64,000 bases of DNA from CAZSBG01 sp964605145 (GCA_964605145.1 CAZSBG010000010.1:31646-95645), one strand, 5' to 3'. Shown: positions 8,569-18,064, counted from the stretch's first letter. A program made the numbers and translations. The notes: generated from the sequence alone by a model not told the origin.

Positions 8569-9054
8569 CTATTTGGTTTTTTCTCCACTGCAGCAGCCAT
8601 CTTTTTTGTCAGCGGCGGCTTTTTTATCGCCATGTTCTTTTTCACATTTTTCTTTGGCCGCTTTGTTGAATTTTTCGATCTGACCTGCCGGGTCCTTTTT
8701 AAATGCCTTTACGCAATGGTCACTGCAAAAATAATAATCTTCGCCCTCATGGGTCACTTTTTTGGCAGTTTCTTTGTCCACGTTCATACCACAGACAACG
8801 TCGTGTGCGTGTGTTGCGTATTTTTCTGGATCGGTTTTAAATTTTTCCAGGCAGTTGTTACAGCAAAAATAATACTCCTTGCCTTCGTATTTATACGGGC
8901 CTGCGGCTTCAGACTTCAAGGCTTTTTCACCCGATACCGGGCATGTGATAGTTTCTTCAGCAGGGTTTGCATCTTTTTGGGCAAAACTAAAATTCGCAGT
9001 TAAGGTGACTGCAAAAAGAATGGCAAAGATTCCGACAAAAATTTTCGTACGCAT
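8569..9054 (-). CDS. Exported protein with two YHS/TRASH metal-binding domains
   Basis: The 161-residue protein has a signal peptide (to about residue 25, FSFAQ). Two tandem YHS domains follow: CPVSGEKAL...YEGKEYYFCCNNCLEKF (about 38-77) and CGMNVDKE...EGEDYYFCSDHCVKAF (about 88-126). Each carries the Cys-x3-Cys knuckle after a Tyr-Phe pair that binds metals, typically copper or zinc. The Lys/Glu-rich C-terminus holds a further CC pair (GCCSGEK). YHS domains occur alone or fused to copper ATPases; a periplasmic metal-buffering or sensing role is inferred. The gene stands alone with its own terminator. Confidence 0.85.
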   Translation of the reverse strand: MRTKIFVGIFAILFAVTLTANFSFAQKDANPAEETITCPVSGEKALKSEAAGPYKYEGKEYYFCCNNCLEKFKTDPEKYATHAHDVVCGMNVDKETAKKVTHEGEDYYFCSDHCVKAFKKDPAGQIEKFNKAAKEKCEKEHGDKKAAADKKDGCCSGEKTK

Positions 9055-9292
9055 AAAATACTCCTGTTTTCAGTTTATTCACTTTTGTTTTCATTTTCAA
9101 TAAACAAAAAATATACCAGAAGATATTGTGCTTTTTAGATTAGTATATACAATTGGTTATGAGCGGTGTGACGGGAGATGATTTGAATGAAGGTCACGAA
9201 TTGTAGAATAATAGACAATAATTCTCTTTAATATTGAACAGGTTGAGCTGCTGGTGCAGAATGTTGGCTGTCAGTAGATTTGTTTTCTTCGG

Positions 9293-9322
9293 AAAAAAAG
9301 AGGCGCCTCAGGTGAGACGCCT
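9293..9322 (-). terminator. Rho-independent terminator after the transketolase gene
   Basis: On the minus strand AGGCGTCTCA pairs with TGAGGCGCCT (10 bp, one G-T) around a 2-nt loop and is followed by C and seven T. It lies 8 nt after the stop codon. Confidence 0.88.
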
Positions 9323-9330
9323 TTAATTGA

Positions 9331-11688
9331 TTACCTTGTTTGTTCCAACATATTCTTTATTTGATTCAGTCGATCCTGCCGTTCTCTGGCGAATTTTTCA
9401 ATGCCTTTGAACAGCCAGGTTGGCGAGATGTGCGCTTCCTCGCACAGTTCATCCACGGACCCGCCGGTTCGCCACTGATTATCCCAATCCGATGACATGG
9501 CATATTCTTCTGCAACTTTGCAGGATATCCAGTCGCGCATATTTCGTCGGGCGCTGTTGGTTATCACAGTCGAATCAAGCCAATCTCCGTCTGATGCGAT
9601 GGATTTCTGATAGCTTTCCGGCTGTAATTTAAACAGTTCATAGCTTGTCGCCGCGATGAGCTTTACGTTCAGACCTGCTTCGTCCAGCTTCGGAAGAATC
9701 TTGAGCAGATTGCTGGTTGTGCTGGTGCCCTGTACGAAGATGGTTCCCATTTTGGGCTGATCCGGTTTATAATCTCGAATGATGTACGCGCCTTTGGCTG
9801 CCTCAAAATGTGAAGCCATTCCCAGTTTTTCCCGATCCGGAATTTCCACCGGCGGACGCGTGAGATGCAACGCGATAATGGGAATATCGGTCGCCATGGC
9901 CGCGCCGACCATGGGAGCCACTTCATTATGTTCCCACGGGTACAGATTGACTACCTGTCCTTCCGGGAAAAGTTGCGTAACGCCGGGCGAAAAAACGCCG
10001 AAATGCGTACGGGAATCTTCGGCTGTCTCCGGGCCTGAGTGACCGGCAATCCAGAGCACTTTCCCTGTTTTTATCTCTGCGTCCTGCACCAATTGGCTGT
10101 ACAATCGCATGGCGCCGTATTTCAAATAAACGAAAGAGCCATACGTTGAGCACGCAGAATAAAATCCATTGAATTGTTCAAATGGCTTTTCCGCCAGATT
10201 GACAGTTGAAATGCCAACCGAAATTCCGGCATTGGCAAATTCCGTAATTCCCTGGGGCAGCAATGTGCCTTTTGGATTGGAATTTCGTTCGTACGGCCCA
10301 AATCCGTCGAAATCGCCATAGCCTTTGGCAAAACCGGAGATGTTCGTCGAATCGGCCAAATCCGCGGACATGGCGATAAACAGCGGACGACCATATTTTT
10401 CGTGGCAATAGGCATTGATCCACGCGCCAAATTTCGCTAAACCGGCGCGGTTGGGAGCTTTATCGCCAGGTTTGACAAAGATGCCTTCAGGATATTTTGT
10501 GAAATCTGTGATCACCGGATCGGTTGTGGGATTTTTGTCGAAATCATAGAAGAGTGTGGTTTTCTTTTCAGGAATGGCGTCGCCCATCTCCACAAGCGTA
10601 TCAGCCACATAATCCAGCAAATCAGGTTCCTGATCGTACAGTTGAAATACACGGTTCAGGTTTTCCCTGGTTTGCTCGACCTGGTCTGAATGAGCATCCG
10701 GCGCCGGTTTGCCAAATCCTTCGAATTCAATACCATATCTTTCAGTGAAAATTTTTGTTGTTTCCCAGAATCCGGGGCTGTTCATGGGTTTATGAGGACT
10801 GCCATGGGATTTGTTGTCAAAAATGCCGTATTCTCTTCCTTTTCGCGTTTTGAACCATGCGAAATTTGGCTGCTGGTTTTTGTTTTCCGAGTAAACCATA
10901 TCGAAAATCGCTTTAGTGACCGACGGCCATTCCATGCCCTTTTCCGTGCCAAAGATTCTCCAGCCGTGAGCGCCAAACCAGTCTTCCGGCGTGCCTGCCA
11001 CAATGCTGCTGACCCGATGGTTGTCGATGCCGTAATCGTTCCAGTCCAACATATAGTACAAGTTGTTCAGTCCCAAGCCCCAGGCCGAGTTTTGGGTTTC
11101 GTGAGTCACGCCGGCTGTGGCGCCGCCTTCACCTTCAATGGCAAATACGCGCACATCATCGGCTCCGGCCAGTTTCAGCGCCATGGCTTCGCCGGCAGCC
11201 ACAGGCGAGCCATGTCCGGACGGGCCTGTGTTAAATTTCAGGAGCATGCTTTTTCCTGCCATTTCAGCGTGACCGGGCAAACCACCATTGTGGCGCAAGG
11301 TGAGTAAATCTTCCCAATACAGCGCAGCTTCGGGTTCATTTGTAATCAGGTATTTTTTATCGCCAGTTTGTTTATATTTTCTTCTGAGCGCTTCATTTAA
11401 AACGGCAAGCACCGCATAAACAAGCGGAATCGTATGTCCTGCAACAAGGATGAACCGATCCGCAAATCTTTTCTCCGGGTTCCGAATATCATACCGCATA
11501 ACACCGCTGAGCATGGTTGTGAGCAGCATGTGAACTTTGGAGCGAGAACCACCGGGATGTCCACTCTGACGAAGGTTGAGCATCATATCAATGCTCTGGT
11601 CAACCATATCCTTTATCTTTTCCCACATGGGAAATTGTTTTTCCAGATTTTTGTAAATCTGTTCAATCGAAGTGGAGGAAGAACTCAT
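9331..11688 (-). CDS. Transketolase (long form)
   Basis: The 785-residue thiamine-diphosphate enzyme is about 120 residues longer than E. coli transketolase. It shows GHPGGS near residue 43, a cofactor/metal site written GEGG (instead of the usual GDG) followed by LNNLYYMLDWNDYGID, and the pyrimidine half with DLADSTNISGFA and FANAGISVGIS. It transfers two-carbon units between ketoses and aldoses in the pentose phosphate pathway. ATG 11688 has GGAG 7 nt upstream. The neighbouring AraB/AraD products would feed it D-xylulose 5-phosphate. The length and GEG site leave room for a specialised subtype. Confidence 0.85.
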   Translation of the reverse strand: MSSSSTSIEQIYKNLEKQFPMWEKIKDMVDQSIDMMLNLRQSGHPGGSRSKVHMLLTTMLSGVMRYDIRNPEKRFADRFILVAGHTIPLVYAVLAVLNEALRRKYKQTGDKKYLITNEPEAALYWEDLLTLRHNGGLPGHAEMAGKSMLLKFNTGPSGHGSPVAAGEAMALKLAGADDVRVFAIEGEGGATAGVTHETQNSAWGLGLNNLYYMLDWNDYGIDNHRVSSIVAGTPEDWFGAHGWRIFGTEKGMEWPSVTKAIFDMVYSENKNQQPNFAWFKTRKGREYGIFDNKSHGSPHKPMNSPGFWETTKIFTERYGIEFEGFGKPAPDAHSDQVEQTRENLNRVFQLYDQEPDLLDYVADTLVEMGDAIPEKKTTLFYDFDKNPTTDPVITDFTKYPEGIFVKPGDKAPNRAGLAKFGAWINAYCHEKYGRPLFIAMSADLADSTNISGFAKGYGDFDGFGPYERNSNPKGTLLPQGITEFANAGISVGISTVNLAEKPFEQFNGFYSACSTYGSFVYLKYGAMRLYSQLVQDAEIKTGKVLWIAGHSGPETAEDSRTHFGVFSPGVTQLFPEGQVVNLYPWEHNEVAPMVGAAMATDIPIIALHLTRPPVEIPDREKLGMASHFEAAKGAYIIRDYKPDQPKMGTIFVQGTSTTSNLLKILPKLDEAGLNVKLIAATSYELFKLQPESYQKSIASDGDWLDSTVITNSARRNMRDWISCKVAEEYAMSSDWDNQWRTGGSVDELCEEAHISPTWLFKGIEKFARERQDRLNQIKNMLEQTR

Positions 11689-12020
11689 ATTAATTCTCCA
11701 TTTTTGTGAAAGGTTAGAATAATTGTAAATATATTCGCTACTTTTATGTAATATTATTTCAAATTTAGGGTGATTTTAAAATAACTAAAAAAAATGAAAA
11801 TTCCAAGAATTTTTTTGGCTGAGTGTGAAAATAACAAATGTCTTCGGAAGCCGCGAAAATTAAGAATATTTTTGATCATCCCTTTGATGTGAGTGTTCGC
11901 TCCATGGTTATTTTTTATCTAATAAGAATTATGGAGAGCAAGTTGCTAAAGTTATGCAGAGAAATCGAGGGAAGGGAATCTGCAGAGAATAGTGCGGCGA
12001 AGAAATCCGATTCCGAGAGT
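11689..12020. other. Intergenic region between the transketolase and polyol dehydrogenase genes
   Basis: AT-rich DNA with no convincing gene. A 61-codon frame on the plus strand (11838-12023) has no ribosome binding site and takes its stop codon from the repeat element that starts at 12021. I see no clear promoter for the divergently placed transketolase gene. Confidence 0.5.
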
Positions 12021-12199
12021 TAACCTCGATTATTCATATTATATTACTAAAGGTATCGAGATAACCTGAATGGTGCTGAATTTAGAGAGTAGTACATTTT
12101 TACGTCTAAAACTGACTTTTAAATGAATTGATAATTCAATTTGATAATAATCAAGTAATTGAATCAATTTTATTATAATTACATGAATAATTCAGGTTA
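12021..12199. repeat. MITE-like element, copy A
   Basis: The 179-bp AT-rich element is bounded by 16-nt inverted ends: TAACCTCGATTATTCA (12021-12036) and TGAATAATTCAGGTTA (12184-12199), 14 of 16 positions complementary. A second inner copy of the end word starts at 12062 (TAACCTGAATGGTGCT). Copy B at 27555-27722 shares both ends and the inner word, while the middle differs. The flanks both read AGT, a possible 3-bp target duplication. There is no coding potential, so if mobile it would be non-autonomous. Confidence 0.6.
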
Positions 12200-12308
12200 A
12201 GTGATAAATTATCATCGTATTCAAACTGAAACCTCATGGGAAAAGCGGAAAATTACAAAAATTTTTGTGTTTCTTCGAGTGTTAGTTAGTGGACAGTTTT
12301 TCTTCACG

Positions 12309-13346
12309 CTAAGAAATATGAATCATTGCTTTCATTACGCCGTCGTGATACCCATCGACCAGTTTGAAAGCCCGGGCTGTTTCTTCAAATGAAAAATGAT
12401 GTGTCATCAAAAAATCGACATCAATAAAGCTGCTGGCGATGACGTCGATGGCAGGCCGGACGAAATTATTCTGGCGTCTTACATTTTGAAGCGAAAGCTC
12501 TTTTCGCCGCAGCTTGTTAATGTCAAACGAAATCCTGTCGGTCTCAGGGATACCGACGATGATGAGTTTCCCGCCCGGTTTCAGCAAATCAACAGCCTGA
12601 TCCAGCGCGTCCTGCTCGCCGCAGCATTCGAAAACCGCATCCAATCCGAACGGTTCCTTTTTTTTCATTTTAGCAACGATATCGATGTGGTCGGGATTCG
12701 CTCCCCAAACAGCGCCGGAAGATTTCGCCAATTCTAACCGCCGGTCGATTTTGTCAGTCACATAAATCTTTTCGATCCTCATCGCTTTCGCAGCCAACAA
12801 GACGCACATCCCGATGGGGCCGGTTCCCAAAATACCAATGGATGCGGCAGAATTCTCTTTCAAGAATTGGATCGCGTACATGCCGATAGAGAGCGGTTCC
12901 ACCAGCGCGGACTGAACATGGGTCATTTCGGGCGGAATTTTGAAACAGCTTTCCTGCGGCATGACGATGTATTCGGAGAGGCAGCCTTCCATTTGACCGG
13001 GACAACCCAAAAATTTGAGGCGCCGGCACGTGTGGTGCCGGCCGCCCAAACACTGGTCGCATTTGAAACAGGAAACCGCAGGATCGACTGCAACCCGATC
13101 CCCAACGCGCAGCCGATCCACGTTTTTTCCGATTTCAATCACGGTCGCAGAACATTCGTGTCCCACAGCATAAGGGTACTCCACGACCTGGTCTCCGATC
13201 CGCCCGGTTCGGTAATAATGGACATCCGAGCCACAAACACCGACGACATTGATTTTCAGCAGCACATCATTTTCATTTTGGATGCGCGGCATCGGCTTTT
13301 CAAGAATTTCCAGCGACCGTATCCCGGTCAGCATTATTGACTTCAT
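12309..13346 (-). CDS. Zinc-dependent medium-chain polyol dehydrogenase (sorbitol/L-iditol dehydrogenase-like)
   Basis: The 345-residue protein is of normal MDR length. Catalytic zinc ligands are in VCGSDVHYY (Cys 38) and GHE (His 63, Glu 64); the structural-zinc loop is CFKCDQCLGGRHHTC; the Rossmann motif is GILGTGPIGM. Closest by feel are sorbitol/xylitol/L-iditol dehydrogenases that oxidise a polyol to a ketose with NAD. It ends the araB-araD-symporter cluster, 31 nt after the symporter stop codon. Oxidation of a pentitol to a ribulose would supply AraB without an isomerase. The substrate is inferred from context only. Confidence 0.85.
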   Translation of the reverse strand: MKSIMLTGIRSLEILEKPMPRIQNENDVLLKINVVGVCGSDVHYYRTGRIGDQVVEYPYAVGHECSATVIEIGKNVDRLRVGDRVAVDPAVSCFKCDQCLGGRHHTCRRLKFLGCPGQMEGCLSEYIVMPQESCFKIPPEMTHVQSALVEPLSIGMYAIQFLKENSAASIGILGTGPIGMCVLLAAKAMRIEKIYVTDKIDRRLELAKSSGAVWGANPDHIDIVAKMKKKEPFGLDAVFECCGEQDALDQAVDLLKPGGKLIIVGIPETDRISFDINKLRRKELSLQNVRRQNNFVRPAIDVIASSFIDVDFLMTHHFSFEETARAFKLVDGYHDGVMKAMIHIS

Positions 13347-13377
13347 ACATAGACCATTAAAATTTCAAGCAATACTT

Positions 13378-15168
13378 CTATCCGGCAAAATACAAATAAG
13401 CGGCAAGAATCATCGCCACCACAATAACGGAAGCGATGATGTCTTTCGCGTTCCAGCTTGATCTGGAAGTCTGACGGTCATCAGAGCTTGTTGTGGCATA
13501 CGTTAATCCACTTATTTTTTCATAGGCCGGTTTTTCAGTCATGTAACTGACCACAATCATTACGATGGCGCACACAACAAAAATTATCAGACTGTAGTAC
13601 TGAAAGAAAATATTATTCATGACCCAGAAAAAAGAACCGTGTGTGTAACTGAAATTTTCGACCATTTTTACCGGTGTGTCAATGGCTAATCGGATTAATC
13701 CCAGTGCAAAACCTGTTATCAGGGCAGCGAGGCAGCCTTTGCTGTTGAGACGTTTATTGAAAACGCCGAAAAAGAAAACGACGAAAATCGGTGGCGCCAG
13801 ATAGGATTGCACCCCCTGCAGATAATCGTACAAACCTCGTCCGCCGCGAATGACAGGAATCCACAGCAATCCAATGAGCACCATCACCGCCGTTGCCACG
13901 CGACCGATCCACACCAATTGCTGCTGAGTTGATTTGGGTTTCAGGCGCGAATAAAAATCCATGGTGAACAACGTGGATGAAGCATTGAACACGCCGGCCA
14001 ACGAACTCATCAAAGCGGCCAATAATCCGGCGACCACAAAGCCGCGAACTCCAATAGGCAGCACTGTTGTGACGAGAAGCGGGAACGCCATCTGCGCGTT
14101 GTCCCGAATAATCACGCCGTTTTCATCCAGAAGCACGTCCTGAATGGAACTCGACATTCCGCTTTTGGCCAGGGCAAAGCAAATCATTCCAGGAATGATG
14201 AAAATGAACACCGGCAGCAGTTTCAAAAATGCGGCTGAAATGGAGCCTCGCCGGGCTTCCTTTTCGTTGGGAGCGCCCAGGGTGCGCTGTACGATATATT
14301 GATCCGTGCACCAGTACCACAATCCGATGATCGGCGCGCAGAACAACATGCCCAGCCAGGGATAATTGTCATTGAAATACCAGGCCATGCGCCCGGATTC
14401 TTTCACCGGGGCCCAGGTGCTTTGAACGCCATCCGGCACCAGCGGCTTCCACAGGTTGAACATTTCTGAACCGGCAATTTCGCGTAACTGGTGCCAGCCA
14501 GCGGCCACAGAACTCCCGAAATCGCCATGCATTCCGCCCAGCGCAGCCAGGCCGTAAAGGGTGACGAGAAGCGAACCGAACACGAGAATGACAGTTTGCA
14601 TGGCTTCGGTATAAGCTACAGCGCGCAATCCGCCAAGAATGGTGTACGCGCCGGTCAACACAATAACAAGGATGGAGCCAAGCCAGAAGCTGTCCATGCC
14701 GAGGAAATTGAGGTCCGGCAGCAGCACGCTGAATACGATCCCGCCGGCAAAAATTCCCACTGCGATTTTAGTCAGCACATACGCCACGAGCGAAATCACC
14801 GAAAGCACGGTTCGGGCTGAGGGAGAAAACCGCCGCTCCAGAAATTCCGGCATGGTGAACACTTTGGAGCGCATGTAAAATGGCACCATGACCCAGCCGA
14901 GTACGAGCAGGCACCACGCGTGCAATTCATAGTGCGCCATGGCCACGCCATCTGTGGCGCCGGAGCCGGCCAGGCCCACGAGATGCTCCGAGCCAATATT
15001 CGACGCGAAGATGGACGCCCCGATCACAAACCAGCCGAGGTGCCGGCCGGCCAAAAAATAATCGGATGTTGTGTTTTGCTTCTGCTTAATCACCCACCAC
15101 GCCAGACCCAGAATAATCATGAAATAACAGGCAACAATCAGCCAGTCAATTGTACTGAGTGCAGACAT
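13378..15168 (-). CDS. Sodium:solute symporter (SSS/SGLT type), probable sugar or polyol importer
   Basis: The 596-residue protein has about 14 hydrophobic segments, starting TIDWLIVACYFMIILGLAWWV. Family marks include TSDYFLAGRHLGWFVIGASIFASNIGSEHLVGLAG, GGLRAVAYTEAMQ and AGLLAALMSSLAGVFNASSTLFTMD, the pattern of sugar transporters of the SGLT branch. It imports solute with sodium across the inner membrane. ATG 15168 has GAGGAG upstream. It lies between araD and the dehydrogenase in the same direction; the 137-nt gap to araD holds a short repeat. Substrate is probably the polyol or pentose that the flanking enzymes use. Confidence 0.88.
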   Translation of the reverse strand: MSALSTIDWLIVACYFMIILGLAWWVIKQKQNTTSDYFLAGRHLGWFVIGASIFASNIGSEHLVGLAGSGATDGVAMAHYELHAWCLLVLGWVMVPFYMRSKVFTMPEFLERRFSPSARTVLSVISLVAYVLTKIAVGIFAGGIVFSVLLPDLNFLGMDSFWLGSILVIVLTGAYTILGGLRAVAYTEAMQTVILVFGSLLVTLYGLAALGGMHGDFGSSVAAGWHQLREIAGSEMFNLWKPLVPDGVQSTWAPVKESGRMAWYFNDNYPWLGMLFCAPIIGLWYWCTDQYIVQRTLGAPNEKEARRGSISAAFLKLLPVFIFIIPGMICFALAKSGMSSSIQDVLLDENGVIIRDNAQMAFPLLVTTVLPIGVRGFVVAGLLAALMSSLAGVFNASSTLFTMDFYSRLKPKSTQQQLVWIGRVATAVMVLIGLLWIPVIRGGRGLYDYLQGVQSYLAPPIFVVFFFGVFNKRLNSKGCLAALITGFALGLIRLAIDTPVKMVENFSYTHGSFFWVMNNIFFQYYSLIIFVVCAIVMIVVSYMTEKPAYEKISGLTYATTSSDDRQTSRSSWNAKDIIASVIVVAMILAAYLYFAG

Positions 15169-15260
15169 TGTTTCTCCTCATTTGTGATTTGGTTGAATTT
15201 TATGATTGGATAAAACACGAGCGCTTTGTGGTTTTAATTTTATTATTTCCACTCTCATCT

Positions 15261-15306
15261 TTTCCCGATCCCTGAAACCCGAATCCCGTTTTCCGAATCC
15301 CGAACC
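15261..15306. repeat. Intergenic CCCGAATCCCG-type repeat
   Basis: Third occurrence of the (A)ATCCCGA word family seen at 4905-4953 and 5401-5452, here abutting the end of araD. Confidence 0.5.
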
Positions 15307-16001
15307 TACTTTTGCCCGTAATACGCATCCGGCCCGTGCTTGCGCGAATAATGCTTTTGAATCAGCGTTTCTTTCAGCCGCGAAATATTCGGATTGATTT
15401 GCCGTGCCAGAAACGCCATTTTAGCTAATTCTTCAACGATGACGCAGTTGTAAACCGCCTTTTCCGGCGTTTTCCCCCACGTAAACGGACCGTGCCCGGC
15501 AACCAGCGCCATTTCCACTTCGGTATATGAATAATTTTCAAACGTCTTTAAAATTTGGTGGCCGGTTTCGATTTCATAATCTCCCCGGATTTTATCGTCA
15601 CTCATAAAATCCGTGCAGGGAATATCGGTGTGGCAAAAATCAGCATGGGTGGTGCCGAGAATGGGAATCGGTTCTGCAGCCTGGGCCCAGGCCACTGCGT
15701 ACGTGGAATGCGTATGAACGATCCCGCCAATTTCCGGGAAATTTTTGTACAAAATCAGGTGTGTTTTTGTGTCGGAAGATGGATTGAGATCGCCCTCCAC
15801 GACGTTTCCTTCGAGATCAAGGACGACGATCTGCTCCGGCGTCAGTTTTTCGTAATCGATGCCGCTGGGTTTGATGGCAACTATTCCTGCATCGCGGTCT
15901 ATGGCGCTGGCGTTGCCGAAAGAGAACAGCACAACGCCATGCTTCGGCAGCGCCGTGTTGCAGTCGTAAACCTGCTGTTTGATTTTTTCGTATTTGCTCA
16001 T
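15306..16001 (-). CDS. araD: L-ribulose-5-phosphate 4-epimerase
   Basis: From ATG 16001 (MSKYEKIKQQVYDCN) the product is 231 residues, exactly the usual AraD length; a 5-codon upstream ATG is possible. The class II aldolase fold shows FSFGNASAID, the phosphate site NPSSDTKTH, zinc ligands in VHTHSTYA and the later LVAGHGPFTWG. It interconverts L-ribulose 5-phosphate and D-xylulose 5-phosphate. The gene follows araB after a short gap and precedes the SSS symporter. No araA (arabinose isomerase) is present in the window. Confidence 0.93.
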   Translation of the reverse strand: MSKYEKIKQQVYDCNTALPKHGVVLFSFGNASAIDRDAGIVAIKPSGIDYEKLTPEQIVVLDLEGNVVEGDLNPSSDTKTHLILYKNFPEIGGIVHTHSTYAVAWAQAAEPIPILGTTHADFCHTDIPCTDFMSDDKIRGDYEIETGHQILKTFENYSYTEVEMALVAGHGPFTWGKTPEKAVYNCVIVEELAKMAFLARQINPNISRLKETLIQKHYSRKHGPDAYYGQK

Positions 16002-16047
16002 AAAAATTCCAATCATTGTAGTTCAGGTTGCCAACTTGAGCTATATC

Positions 16048-17730
16048 TTATGAAGTAAATTCATTCTCAATGAAATTGGCCAAAGTCGAATAACGCTCAT
16101 AAATCGTTTTGTATTTTTCAGCGTTTTCAGGAATGGGCTGGTAGATTTTTTCGAACCCATTGCCCATGGCTTTTTGGGCCGCTTCCATGGTCGGATAAAG
16201 CCCTGCTGCGCTCGCCGCGGCCATGGCTGAACCTAGCGCCACCGCCTGCTCCGCCGCCGCCACTTTGATGGGCATATTCAGCACATCGGCGGATACCTGC
16301 ATCACAAACGGCGACTTTTTCGGGATGCCGCCAATGGCGATCACGCCTTTTATCTCAACGCCTTCTTCGATGAAGCGGTCCACGATTTTCTTCGCGCCAA
16401 ACGCAGTGGCTTCCACCAGGGCGCGGAAAATTCGCGGGGCATCCGAGCCCAGGCTCAACCCGGTGATGGCGCCTTTTAGCGCCTGGTTGGCGTCCGGGGT
16501 TCGGCGGCCGTTCATCCAGTCCAGTGCCAAAGCGCCGGTTTCATCGATGGGCAATTTTGCCGCCTGTTCCGACAATACAGGAATAATGGAATCAGCGACT
16601 TCATTCATGACTTTTGTTTTTGCTGATTCATCCAGCGATTTCAAATGTGGCAAAATATTTTCAATGGGCCAGAGCAGCACATCGCGGAACCACGCGTAAA
16701 TATCGCCGAACGCGGACTGGCCGGCTTCCATTCCCAGCACGCCGGGAATGATGGAGCCATCCACCTGGCCGCAGATTCCCTGCACGAGATGCTCGCCTTC
16801 TTTCGGCATCTCGGTGGTGATCATGTCGCACGTGGACGTGCCCATCACTTTCACGAACATGTTCGGCTCGATTTCCGCGCCGACTGCGCCGAAATGCGCA
16901 TCAAACGCTCCCACGCCCACAACCACGTCAGTTGATAAGCCCAGATTGTCGGCCCATTCTTGTGTGAGTTTTCCGACAGGGACATCGCCGGTGTAAGTAT
17001 CCGTGTACAATCGCTCCCGAAGGCCGGAGAGCAGCGGATCCAGCTTTGCCAGGAATTCCTCCGAAGGAAGCCCGTTCCACGAGGCATGCCACATGGCCTT
17101 GTGCCCGGCTGCGCAGCGACTTCGTTTCAACGTGATTGGATTGGTCTCGCCGGTGATGAGCGCCGGCATCCAGTCGCAATGTTCGACCCACGAGAAAGCG
17201 GCCTCTCTCACTTTTTCGTCTGCGCGAAGGATATGCAAAATTTTCGACCAGAACCATTCCGAGGAATAGATCCCGCCTTCGAATTTCGTGAAATCCTCGC
17301 CGCCCCATGACTTGGCCAATGTGTTGATTTCTTCCGCCTCTTTCACCGCGGTGTGGTCTTTCCACAGCACAAACATGGCATTGGGATTTTCTTCGAAACC
17401 GGGAGTCAATGCCAGCGGCGCCCCGTTTTTATCCACAGCACACGGTGTAGACCCGGTCGTGTCCATGGAGATGCCTTTAATTTTTGCGGCGGTTCCTGCC
17501 GGCGCTTTTGCCAGCGCGCCTTTTACCGAAGCTTCCAATCCGTCGATGTAATCCTGCGGATGCTGGCGAAACTGGTTTTGGGTTGGGTTGCAGAATTTGC
17601 CGGCTTTCCATCTTGGGTACAAAAACACGTCGGAAGCGATTTCCGAGCCATCGGCTGCATCCACGATGACAGCGCGCACAGAGTCAGTTCCAAAGTCGAT
17701 GCCGATTACGAGGTTTTCATTCGTGTTCAT
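16048..17730 (-). CDS. araB: Ribulokinase
   Basis: The 560-residue FGGY-family kinase is close to the 566 of E. coli AraB. N-terminal ATP site IGIDFGTDSVRAVIVDAADG; ribulokinase-type WKDHTA; second half with MGTSTCDMI and the FGGY-C stretch GGIPKKSPFVMQVSADVLNMPI. It phosphorylates L-ribulose, and AraB enzymes also accept D-ribulose and ribitol or arabitol weakly, which matters here because the neighbour is a polyol dehydrogenase rather than AraA. ATG 17730 has AAAGGA upstream. It is the first gene of the cluster araB-araD-symporter-dehydrogenase. Confidence 0.93.
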   Translation of the reverse strand: MNTNENLVIGIDFGTDSVRAVIVDAADGSEIASDVFLYPRWKAGKFCNPTQNQFRQHPQDYIDGLEASVKGALAKAPAGTAAKIKGISMDTTGSTPCAVDKNGAPLALTPGFEENPNAMFVLWKDHTAVKEAEEINTLAKSWGGEDFTKFEGGIYSSEWFWSKILHILRADEKVREAAFSWVEHCDWMPALITGETNPITLKRSRCAAGHKAMWHASWNGLPSEEFLAKLDPLLSGLRERLYTDTYTGDVPVGKLTQEWADNLGLSTDVVVGVGAFDAHFGAVGAEIEPNMFVKVMGTSTCDMITTEMPKEGEHLVQGICGQVDGSIIPGVLGMEAGQSAFGDIYAWFRDVLLWPIENILPHLKSLDESAKTKVMNEVADSIIPVLSEQAAKLPIDETGALALDWMNGRRTPDANQALKGAITGLSLGSDAPRIFRALVEATAFGAKKIVDRFIEEGVEIKGVIAIGGIPKKSPFVMQVSADVLNMPIKVAAAEQAVALGSAMAAASAAGLYPTMEAAQKAMGNGFEKIYQPIPENAEKYKTIYERYSTLANFIENEFTS

Positions 17731-18064
17731 TTTCAGTCCTTTTTTTGAATTGAACCTGTATATCTTTTCAAGATTTGGGAATAGTGTTGTGATTTGTCAG
17801 CCTCGAAGTCTCAAAGACTCTAAGTTTGCTTTTATTAAATTTAGTTTATGACTAAAAACTGATCGCTAAGAAGAGAGAAATCTCCTCATTTAAAATAGAT
17901 GAGAAAAATAATTTAAAATGAATCCGAAATTTAGCGACTGCTGTTTTCCCCTGCCTTTTTTTTTATAAGGCGTAATTGAAATGAATCGTTGTATAAATAT
18001 AAATAATTTGTTCATTAAATCAAGTTGAAAATTATTTTTTCTTCGAGTCTCCGAGCCTTCGTGG
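17731..18064. other. Intergenic region before araB with GAG-type repeat words
   Basis: AT-rich stretch that must contain the araB promoter, though I could not choose one. It holds two words of the dispersed family related to CACGGAGACGCAGAG: 17801-17830 (CTCGAAGTCTCAAAGACTC) and 18041-18070 (CTTCGAGTCTCCGAGCC). Confidence 0.4.

Noticed and set aside
11838..12023. A 61-codon open frame on the plus strand
   Set aside because: No ribosome binding site, no recognisable composition, and its stop codon is supplied by the start of the MITE-like element.
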